Shown here piece by piece: positions 1 through 5,366 of a DNA stretch of 15,110 nucleotides. The position numbers were made by a program, and so were the translations under genes. Source of the stretch: Propionibacteriaceae bacterium (lineage in GTDB: Bacteria > Actinomycetota > Actinomycetes > Propionibacteriales > Propionibacteriaceae); NCBI GenBank assembly GCA_031262845.1, contig JAISGZ010000065.1, positions 1 through 15,110 of the forward strand. Reading direction: 5' to 3'. Positions within the stretch are counted from its first letter, which is position 1, and every line of letters begins with the position of its first letter. The notes under the pieces were generated by a model. It did not search any database. It was not told the origin of the DNA and saw only the letters and a program-made list of their open reading frames with translations.

Positions 1-1
1 A

Positions 2-1519
2 ACTTCGTCGACTCCAAACGGGGCGGAATCGACGACACCGACTGCTGAACCGCCGTCGTCGTCACCGGTCCGGTCTTCGTCGCCGACGCCGTCGTACCTA
101 CCCACCCGGACCTCGACTCCGTCTCAGACACCAACTCAAACTCCAACCGTCGAGTCGTCGGCTTCAGCATTGGACGGGGCTCCGTCTCAGATGCCAACTC
201 CAACTGTCGAGCCGTCTACCTCGGGATCGAACCAGACTTCGTCTCAAACGGCGTCCTCAGAACCGTCGGTCTCTGTGAGTTCATCGGCTTCACTAGTACC
301 AACGCCGTCAACCATGTCGGTCACTGGTACCACGGTGTCTTCTCCCTCGGCCACGGCAGTTGTGCCGTCAGAGGAACCGTCGTCCTCGCCGTCTGTGTCG
401 CGCCAACCGTCGTCGTTGAGCCCTTCGGCATCGACTGGGTCACAACCACCGTCGGCAGTGTCCTCGTCGCCCGTGGCTTCAACGACCCCGTCTTTGACTA
501 CCCCAACGATCACGCCGACAGAGGTCGCGTCGACACCGCCAGCCACGTCGACACCGACAATCACGCAGACTGCGGACACGTCAGAACAGTCAGCCACGTC
601 AACACCGTCGTCGTTGTCTCCGACACCGTCCCGGTCGTTGTCTCCGACGCCGTCGCACCTACCCACCCAGACGCCGTCCCAAACTCCGACTTCAACCCCG
701 ACAGCGACGGCCGAGTCGCCGTCGTCACTGGCGCCCTCACCGTCCGCCGAGTCAACGTCTCCTTCCGCTGAACCGATGTCCCCGTCCGCCGAGTCGACGT
801 CTCAATCCACTGAGTCAACGTCTCCTTCCGCTGAACCAACGTCTCCCCCCACCGAGCCAACGTCTCCTTCCGCTGAGCCGACGTCCCCGTCCACTGCGCC
901 GACGTCGCTGGTCACCGAGTCAACGTCCCCCTCGGCTGAACCAACCTCAATCACCTCAACGGCTTCGGTCTCGTCTCCGTCCTCATCCCAACCAACCCCC
1001 ACCCCGTCTCAGACCACACCGGCCGAATCATCAGCCACATCCCCTCAGCCGACCGACTCAGAGCCGACCCGGACGAACGCGCCGTCCGCCACACCATCAG
1101 CGACAACCGTTGTCATCGACCCAGTCGTCACTGCTGGCCGCGACTACACCGTCCGGGCTACCGGTTTCCAACCCGGCGAAGAGGTCACGGCCACGCTCCA
1201 CTCCCAGCCCTTCCACGTCGGCGTCGCCACGGCCGATGCCACCGGCACCGTGACCTTTACCTGGACGATGCCACCCACCATCACCGCCGGCTCCCACCGC
1301 CTCGAATTGGTCGGCGATCGCTCCGGGGTCACGAACGTCCTTCTGACGATTACAGCCGATCCCGCACCCAGCCTGACTCCCGTTGCCCCCACCGTGAACG
1401 CGCCTTTGGCTGGTACCGGCGCGACCAGTTCCTGGCTCCTCGTAGTCGTTGGCCTGGTCGTCGTCGGTCTGGGTGTCGGCGCTATCGCCCTGGCGCTGAG
1501 AGCTCGGCGCCGCCCGTAA
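2..1519 (+). CDS. Ser/Thr/Pro-rich surface protein with C-terminal LAGTG sortase signal (5' partial)
   Basis: The frame is open from base 2, so the gene begins upstream of the window; 505 residues are visible. Visible residues 1 to about 370 are a low-complexity Ser/Thr/Pro stalk, including nine tandem heptads. Residues about 371-456 look like a small all-beta Ig-like domain of the kind that ends many actinobacterial surface proteins. A Pro-rich linker then leads to LAGTG (1406-1420, residue 469), a hydrophobic helix and a basic tail (RARRRP). LAxTG is the variant signal used by class E-type sortases in high-GC Gram-positives, so the protein is probably linked to the cell wall with its stalk outside. 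The N-terminal domain that would show its function lies outside the window. No sortase gene is visible. The long open frames on the opposite strand are by-products of the TCG/ACG/CCG-rich code. Confidence 0.85.
   Translation, partial: TSSTPNGAESTTPTAEPPSSSPVRSSSPTPSYLPTRTSTPSQTPTQTPTVESSASALDGAPSQMPTPTVEPSTSGSNQTSSQTASSEPSVSVSSSASLVPTPSTMSVTGTTVSSPSATAVVPSEEPSSSPSVSRQPSSLSPSASTGSQPPSAVSSSPVASTTPSLTTPTITPTEVASTPPATSTPTITQTADTSEQSATSTPSSLSPTPSRSLSPTPSHLPTQTPSQTPTSTPTATAESPSSLAPSPSAESTSPSAEPMSPSAESTSQSTESTSPSAEPTSPPTEPTSPSAEPTSPSTAPTSLVTESTSPSAEPTSITSTASVSSPSSSQPTPTPSQTTPAESSATSPQPTDSEPTRTNAPSATPSATTVVIDPVVTAGRDYTVRATGFQPGEEVTATLHSQPFHVGVATADATGTVTFTWTMPPTITAGSHRLELVGDRSGVTNVLLTITADPAPSLTPVAPTVNAPLAGTGATSSWLLVVVGLVVVGLGVGAIALALRARRRP
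749..937 (+). repeat. Nine tandem 21-bp (heptapeptide) repeats in the stalk
   Basis: Nine in-frame 21-bp units encode heptads of the form E-[S/P]-[T/M]-S-[P/Q]-[S/P]-[A/T], for example ESTSPSA and EPTSPSA, followed by a partial EPTS. One unit (APTSLVT) is the most divergent. Several units are nearly identical at DNA level (ACGTCTCCTTCCGCTGA recurs), which suggests expansion by slippage or unequal recombination. The number of units may differ between strains. Confidence 0.85.
1111..1366 (+). other. Ig-like domain of the LAGTG protein
   Basis: This part of the surface protein departs from the low-complexity stalk. Its translation alternates hydrophobic and polar residues in strand-like blocks (VTAGRDYTVRATGF, EEVTATLHS, GTVTFTWTMP, GSHRLELVGD, VLLTITAD). 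That is typical of the small Ig-like domains found just before LPxTG/LAxTG signals in actinobacterial surface proteins. The assignment rests on pattern and position, not on a search. Confidence 0.55.
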
Positions 1520-1719
1520 TCAGTGTTTTGACCACGGTCAGGAATTCGCTCGGGCTCGCCGTACGGTGTGGTCGGCCAGCCGCCCCCTGCGACAGGAGCG
1601 CAATCACGTGACTGTCGCCCACGAGGCAGCGTGATCACTCAGCACTTGGGAAAGACGCAACAGAAATTTGTCGTACCTGGGAATCTCTCCCAAGGTCGCC
1701 CAATTCAGCACGTTAACCA

Positions 1720-1751
1720 TATTCAAACAGTATTCAAACAATATTCATTGG
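1720..1751 (+). repeat. Three phased 11-bp direct repeats (TATTCAAACAR), possible operator
   Basis: Copies are TATTCAAACAG (1720-1730), TATTCAAACAA (1731-1741) and a degenerate TATTCATTGG (1742-1751). They lie in an AT-rich patch within GC-rich surroundings. An 11-bp period is about one DNA turn, so a protein bound to each copy would sit on the same face of the helix. A TTGACT (1753-1758) follows directly. They could be sites for a transcription factor acting on the downstream peptidase gene; this is inference from spacing alone. Confidence 0.5.
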
Positions 1752-1977
1752 TTTGACTAGCCTTTTCCGGGTTCGGGGCACCGGCGGGTGATCATTGATA
1801 GAACGTTGATATAGGCTGTCGGTCGACCGGCGCGAGGCCTAATTAAGGCGCTAGTGAGACTCGTGATCGAGGTCAACAGCGGTTGGCTTGACCGGATCAT
1901 GACCGTTGAAATCCTGGTCGGCTAGTCCTTGGTCCTGGCTAACAGCGGATACTTGATCTAGGATGAAAACCTATCTT

Positions 1978-1999
1978 GTAGGTGGTAGTCCTCCACTAC
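1978..1999 (+). other. Hairpin just upstream of the peptidase start
   Basis: GTAG-g-TGG (1978-1985) pairs with CCA-CTAC (1993-1999), giving seven base pairs with one bulged G and a 7-base loop. It lies about 40 bases before the chosen ATG of the peptidase, probably in the mRNA leader. It could affect mRNA stability or translation. It leaves the ribosome site (GGAGAGAGG) free. Confidence 0.35.
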
Positions 2000-2040
2000 G
2001 GTCTTCTCGTGCTTCCCCTGCGTCAACGGAGAGAGGTCCT

Positions 2041-3744
2041 ATGAGGACAACACATCGGTCGACTGGCCGCTACTGGGCGGCTGGTCTTCTGCTGGCGGGA
2101 CTGGTTTCTGGGCTTGGACCAACGACCAGTTGGGCCGATCCGCTCGAACCGGAGTTCGTTTCCGCCCCTAATTCGACAGTCGCCCAGTCGAGCCGACTCA
2201 ATGCCTACCAGTCGACCACGCCGTCGTGGTCGGCAGCGCCCGAGACGACCACCGAGGTGGTGGCGGTGGCCGACGACCTGCCGGCGGCTTACGATCTGCG
2301 CGACCTCGGGGTCATCGCACCAGTCCGCGACCAAGGTAAGGACGGCACCTGTTGGGCTTTCGCGGCCACGGGGTCAGCCATGTCGGAGTTAGCCCGTGAC
2401 GGTCACCCCGGCGTCAGTTTGTCGGTCTCTCATCTGGTGGCTTCGGTTTTCAACGACCGGGGTGTGACGGGTTGGATTCAACCTTCCGGCGCCATCCTGC
2501 CAACCGATCCGACCAAGGATGGCGGGAATGCTCTGCTGGCCGCGACCGCCTGGTCGAAGTGGTACGGCGCTCAAACCACGGCCGCTTATCCGGACGCTCT
2601 GTCCGGTCAGGCCTTGCCCTGGTCGGAGCTGATGACACGCCAATATCAGATGGCCAATGCCCGCATCTTCAATCCACTGCTCGACGGTCTCGGTCGCCTC
2701 TCGGCCACCAGCCTGGCGGCCATGCAGCAGGCGATCTTCACCGAAGGTGGCCTAGCCACGGCCTACTTCGCCGACAGTGGCCAGTCGACCAACGCCGATT
2801 CGGCGATTTATAACCTCGCCACCAGCGCCGTCTACAACCCGCCCCGGTCAGTTGAAAACCCGACCAACGCGACCAACCACGGGGTCTTGCTGATCGGCTG
2901 GGACAACAACTATCCGGTGACCAACTTCGCCACCGCGCCACCCGGCGCCGGGGCTTGGCTGGTCCAGAACAGCTGGGGGACACAGGCCGGCCAGGACGGT
3001 TACTTCTGGTTGTCCTACTACGACGCCAGTCTCAGTCAATCGTGGTTGTTCGATCTGGAACCGGCGGTTAGCAGCCAGTCGATGATGTTCTACGACGATG
3101 CCATCCCCGGTGACAAGGTCACCTACAACACCAGCACGATCTACGGGGCCAACATTTTCCAGCTGCCCAGAGGCTCCAACCAAGCCCTCCGGTCGCTCTC
3201 TCTGGTCGTCGAAAGGCCTGGCCAGACCTATGACATCTCGATCTATGCCTACCCCAAGAAGAAACCCAACGACGGTACCCAGATCGATATCAGCACTGGA
3301 GTTGGCAGTAGCCAGCGGGTGACTTTCCAACAGCCCGGCTGGTACGAGGTCGACCTCGAAAAGCCACCGCTACTGGCCGCCGGCAGCACTTTTGCGGTCG
3401 TCGTCCAGGTGACTGACACGCTGACTCGGCAAGCCGAAATCCCGGTTGAATACACCTACACCCCGAGTCGGCAACTGGCGGTCGCTAAGTTCTATCGGAC
3501 GGTTTCGCCGGGCCAGAGTTTCATCAGCCGTAACGGTTCGAGTTGGAAAGACATCAGTGAAACCAAGCCCGGCAACCTGGCGATCAAAGCCGTGCTGGAC
3601 CAGGACACGACGGGGATCGACGGTTTCCCCGTGATCGACAACAACGCCATCAAGTTGAGTGTCCACCAGGTCACCAGTGGGTTTTTCGCCTGCGCCTGGG
3701 GGATTTTCAAAAGCTTCTTCGGGTTGTTCACCTTCATGTTCTAG
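2041..3744 (+). CDS. Secreted papain-like (C1 family) cysteine peptidase with lectin-like domain and Phe-rich C-terminal tail
   Basis: 567 residues. The ATG at 2041 is chosen over an in-frame ATG at 1963 because GGAGAGAGG sits 4-5 bases upstream and the product then begins with a clean signal peptide (residues 1-32, cleavage after SWA). Residues about 80-335 form a papain-like domain: oxyanion Gln98 and catalytic Cys104 in QGKDGTCWAF, His280 in NHGVLLIGW, Asn310 in VQNSWG. No long I29-type inhibitor propeptide is visible; the stretch before the domain is only about 50 residues and Ser/Thr-rich. Residues about 345-522 resemble the beta-rich lectin-like domain that follows C1 peptidases in some bacteria and archaea. 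The last 20 residues (548-567) are very hydrophobic and Phe-rich, ending FFGLFTFMF with no charged residue after the lysine. The likely role is an extracellular protease held at or near the cell surface; the substrate is unknown. All catalytic residues are present, so it should be active. Confidence 0.88.
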   Translation: MRTTHRSTGRYWAAGLLLAGLVSGLGPTTSWADPLEPEFVSAPNSTVAQSSRLNAYQSTTPSWSAAPETTTEVVAVADDLPAAYDLRDLGVIAPVRDQGKDGTCWAFAATGSAMSELARDGHPGVSLSVSHLVASVFNDRGVTGWIQPSGAILPTDPTKDGGNALLAATAWSKWYGAQTTAAYPDALSGQALPWSELMTRQYQMANARIFNPLLDGLGRLSATSLAAMQQAIFTEGGLATAYFADSGQSTNADSAIYNLATSAVYNPPRSVENPTNATNHGVLLIGWDNNYPVTNFATAPPGAGAWLVQNSWGTQAGQDGYFWLSYYDASLSQSWLFDLEPAVSSQSMMFYDDAIPGDKVTYNTSTIYGANIFQLPRGSNQALRSLSLVVERPGQTYDISIYAYPKKKPNDGTQIDISTGVGSSQRVTFQQPGWYEVDLEKPPLLAAGSTFAVVVQVTDTLTRQAEIPVEYTYTPSRQLAVAKFYRTVSPGQSFISRNGSSWKDISETKPGNLAIKAVLDQDTTGIDGFPVIDNNAIKLSVHQVTSGFFACAWGIFKSFFGLFTFMF

Positions 3745-3835
3745 CGGGTCTGAGCGCTCGCGAGGGCCGGTCGGCTGATGGCAGACAATTTTCTGTGTTT
3801 TCGATATTAAACCGCTGGCCAGGTAGAACCAGAGC

Positions 3836-3864
3836 TTGGGGATGTAGTAAAGTCCTCTTTAAAT
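3836..3864 (+). promoter_or_regulatory. Candidate promoter of the stalk-protein gene, with hairpin over the -10
   Basis: TTGGGG (3836-3841) and TTAAAT (3859-3864) are separated by 17 bases, a reasonable sigma70-type pair. A perfect 5-bp inverted repeat (TAAAG 3848-3852, CTTTA 3857-3861, 4-base gap) overlaps the spacer and -10, and could be an operator half-site pair. Transcription from here would leave a leader of about 150 bases before the ATG at 4022. The stretch 3745-3835 shows only small GC palindromes (gagcgctc, ctcgcgag) and no clear terminator. Confidence 0.4.
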
Positions 3865-4021
3865 AAGCGCTCTGACTTGGTTCGATGTCTTTCTCTCTGT
3901 GAGACGGGAGTGGCCGCAGCCAAGTCGACGTTCGCGGTTGTCCGCGCTGACTAACTCCTCTCGGCTCAGCTTCTGGCTACGAGCCGACTCGGTGCGTCTG
4001 GCTGCGGGCTGGAGCGGGGGG

Positions 4022-5062
4022 ATGAACAATCGCAAACTGGGAAGATCATTCATGGACATCCGTCGTGGAATCGGTGGGTTTGTTGCCGCCGGTCTCGTTT
4101 TCACCGGCCTGGCTTTAGCTGGGCCCGTTACACCGTCAGCCGCTGAACCGGGTAGTACGTTTTGCAAGTCGGAACCCAAATTCGAAGACAAGATCAATCA
4201 AGCGCTGGCCGCTCTGGCTAATGTCCTGCAACCCGTCCCCGACGGTGACATCGGTCAGCTGACGTCCGCCGTGTACGAGTCGCTCAGCCTGCTCGAAGAG
4301 GCTCTGAACACTTTCAAACAGCCGCCGGAGACCATCACAGCCATCGTCCCGGGGGTGGTGGAGTATCTCGGCCAGCTCAAGGAAGCCGCGGGCTATCAAA
4401 ACATCGACCAGTTGCGGATCGTGGCCACGACCGCCAAGCTGGAAAACTTGCGAGCCCAATTGCAGTCGATCGTCGATATCATCGGCCAGGAGTGTCAGTG
4501 GTTCGCCCCCACCCTGGCCCCGATCAAGACGACCTCGCTACCGTCGACGGCGGCCACGTCACTGAAACCAAGCACGTCCACGTCGACGACCAAGCCGTCC
4601 AGTGCGGCCTCGACCTCGAAACCCGCCACGACGACCAAGCCGTCCAGTGCGACCGCGACTTCGAAACCCGCCACGACAACTAAACCGTCGACGACGAGGT
4701 CATCCAGCCTGCCATCGACGAGCTGGCCGGCATCGACCATTCCGTCAACCACCAAGCCACCGACGTCGGCGACAAAGCCATCGACGTCGAAACCGTCGAC
4801 GAGCCAGCCAGCGACAACGAAGCCGTCGACGACACGGCCATCGACGACCCCGAGTCCATCCCGCAGCGTCTCGACACCGTCGCGGACCTCGACCGCGCCT
4901 TCAACCGCGCGGCCATCGACCACCGACCCGATCCTTCAGCCCGGGGAGTTCCGGCCCTTGCGAGTCATTTTCCAGGCCGCCGGGTCGGTCTTCCGGACAG
5001 CCCGGGAACTGATTCGTCCTTTCACCCAATTGTTCTTCGGCTTCTTCCGGCTATTCGGCTGA
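4022..5062 (+). CDS. Secreted helical-domain protein on a Ser/Thr/Pro/Lys repeat stalk, Phe-rich C-terminal tail
   Basis: I do not recognise a named family. From the ATG at 4022 (GGAG 7 bases upstream) the product is 346 residues; an in-frame ATG at 4052 with GGGAAG upstream is an equally good start (336 residues). Residues 1-41 are a signal peptide with a basic n-region, a hydrophobic core and cleavage near SAA. Residues 42 to about 165 look mainly helical with few breaks and contain only two cysteines, Cys48 and Cys158, near the two ends, suggesting a disulfide that closes a small helical bundle. Residues about 170-305 are a Thr/Ser/Pro/Lys stalk with 15-residue repeats. Residues 310-346 form an amphipathic then hydrophobic tail ending FFGFFRLFG. 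There is no LPxTG-type motif. The tail resembles that of the preceding peptidase, so both may be attached to the envelope in the same way. The role could be adhesion, binding or spacing at the cell surface. Confidence 0.8.
   Translation: MNNRKLGRSFMDIRRGIGGFVAAGLVFTGLALAGPVTPSAAEPGSTFCKSEPKFEDKINQALAALANVLQPVPDGDIGQLTSAVYESLSLLEEALNTFKQPPETITAIVPGVVEYLGQLKEAAGYQNIDQLRIVATTAKLENLRAQLQSIVDIIGQECQWFAPTLAPIKTTSLPSTAATSLKPSTSTSTTKPSSAASTSKPATTTKPSSATATSKPATTTKPSTTRSSSLPSTSWPASTIPSTTKPPTSATKPSTSKPSTSQPATTKPSTTRPSTTPSPSRSVSTPSRTSTAPSTARPSTTDPILQPGEFRPLRVIFQAAGSVFRTARELIRPFTQLFFGFFRLFG
4583..4690 (+). repeat. 45-bp tandem repeats in the stalk
   Basis: Two full 45-bp units (4583-4627 and 4628-4672) and the start of a third encode 15-residue repeats such as TTTKPSSATATSKPA. 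The DNA copies are nearly identical, indicating recent duplication. The remaining stalk to about 4920 is a looser mix of KPST, RPST and SKPS motifs. Confidence 0.8.
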
Positions 5063-5116
5063 TCGCCGACGAGCCGCGATCCATCTGGCTCGGGTCGTGG
5101 TAGCTGATGGGCGCTC

Positions 5117-5154
5117 AACGTCAACCTCAGCTGCTGCGGTCTGAGCTTGACGTT
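5117..5154 (+). terminator. Strong hairpin after the stalk-protein gene
   Basis: AACGTCAA (5117-5124) pairs with TTGACGTT (5147-5154); after one C-C mismatch, CTCAG (5126-5130) pairs with CTGAG (5141-5145), leaving a 10-base loop. This gives 13 pairs in total. No U-run follows, which is common for actinobacterial terminators. It lies 54 bases after the stop codon at 5062 and ahead of the leuA leader, so it most likely ends the stalk-protein transcript. Confidence 0.45.
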
Positions 5155-5174
5155 CCGGTCCGTGAACCAGCGGT

Positions 5175-5203
5175 CTGGACGGTTGGAGGCGGGTGGCTAT
5201 GAT
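5175..5203 (+). promoter_or_regulatory. Candidate leuA promoter
   Basis: TATGAT (5198-5203) is a very good -10 box. Seventeen bases upstream lies CTGGAC (5175-5180), a weak -35. Transcription would then begin about 5210-5211, at or next to the ATG of the shorter form of the Leu leader peptide, giving a leaderless message as is common in actinobacteria. If this is correct, the GGAGG at 5185-5189 would not be transcribed. Confidence 0.4.
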
Positions 5204-5258
5204 GTTCCCTATGGCTCACAGGTTGTTGTCCCTTGGTTGCCGTAGCGAGGCTAGTTAA
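5199..5258 (+). CDS. Candidate leuA leader peptide (Leu-Leu-x-Leu)
   Basis: A small open frame reads MMFPMAHRLLSLGCRSEAS and stops at TAA 5256-5258. It can start at ATG 5199 with GGAGG (5185-5189) nine bases upstream, or at the in-frame ATG 5211, which would be leaderless if the TATGAT promoter is used. Leu codons at 5223-5228 (TTG TTG) and 5232-5234 (CTT) lie just ahead of the 5' arm of a stable hairpin that begins at 5240. A ribosome waiting for charged Leu-tRNA there would cover part of this arm. Leader-peptide attenuation of leuA is known in actinobacteria, so the position, Leu content and downstream structure fit. Three Leu in 15-19 codons is modest enrichment, and the frame is short, so chance cannot be excluded. 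Confidence 0.5.
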   Translation: MMFPMAHRLLSLGCRSEAS

Positions 5259-5278
5259 GCCAGACGGTTTCGCTACGG
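5240..5278 (+). promoter_or_regulatory. Leader hairpin of the leuA attenuator
   Basis: CCGTAGCGA (5240-5248) is perfectly complementary to TCGCTACGG (5270-5278). Inside it, GGCT (5249-5252) pairs with AGCC (5258-5261) as a direct continuation of the stem, leaving an 8-base bulge on the 3' side. The 5' arm overlaps the last codons of the leader peptide, so translation and folding compete. A possible alternative pairing is GCCAG (5259-5263) with CTGGC (5292-5296). Confidence 0.5.
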
Positions 5279-5326
5279 AGTTCGCTCGTGCCTGGCGCTC
5301 AAACCAACGATTAGACAATAACTATC

Positions 5327-5345
5327 GGGGCTATTCCGGAGCCCC
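5327..5345 (+). terminator. GC-rich hairpin directly before leuA, possible attenuator terminator
   Basis: GGGGCT (5327-5332) pairs with AGCCCC (5340-5345) around a 7-base loop. It ends a few bases before the leuA ribosome site (GTGAGG, 5352-5357). It lacks a U-run, so it may act as an actinobacterial-type terminator or by affecting ribosome access. Its position downstream of the leader peptide and the first hairpin is what an attenuator would need. Confidence 0.4.
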
Positions 5346-5366
5346 CAATGAGTGAGGTATTCGACC

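Larger units (their letters stand above)
1520..2040. other. Long intergenic region upstream of the peptidase gene
   Basis: This 521-base stretch separates the surface protein from the peptidase start. I see no credible gene in it. A 62-codon frame at 1568-1756 has no ribosome site and a composition unlike a protein. It holds a short palindrome (tgaccacggtca, 1529-1540), a 6-bp inverted repeat (ATCACG 1603-1608 with CGTGAT 1630-1635), an AT-rich block with phased repeats at 1720-1751, two copies of TTGATA 11 bp apart (1795-1800 and 1806-1811), and a hairpin at 1978-1999 close to the peptidase start. The density of small repeats suggests regulated expression of the peptidase. No promoter with both good -35 and -10 boxes stands out. 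Confidence 0.6.

Noticed and set aside
244..1002. Long minus-strand open frames opposite the first surface protein
   Set aside because: They come from the reverse complement of a TCG/ACG/CCG-rich stalk; they have no ribosome sites and give Asp/Gly/Val low-complexity products.
1144..1638. 164-codon minus-strand frame over the end of the LAGTG gene
   Set aside because: It overlaps a clear domain-coding region and its product has no recognisable pattern.
1568..1756. 62-codon plus-strand frame after the first gene
   Set aside because: No ribosome site, odd composition, and it runs through the phased AT-rich repeats, which look like non-coding control DNA.
1963..2040. Earlier ATG for the peptidase
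   Set aside because: It would place 26 residues before the signal peptide and has a poorly spaced ribosome site; the ATG at 2041 has a strong one and yields a normal signal peptide.
4583..4920. Regular repeats that might suggest a CRISPR array
   Set aside because: The repeats are in frame, directly adjacent without unique spacers, and encode a Thr/Ser/Pro/Lys stalk.
5147..5175. TTGACG at 5147 as a leuA promoter -35
   Set aside because: It lies in the arm of a hairpin and no -10 box occurs at a suitable distance.
5160..5366. T-box riboswitch upstream of leuA
   Set aside because: No T-box core sequence (AGGGTGG-type bulge) is present; a Leu-containing leader peptide with hairpins explains the region better.
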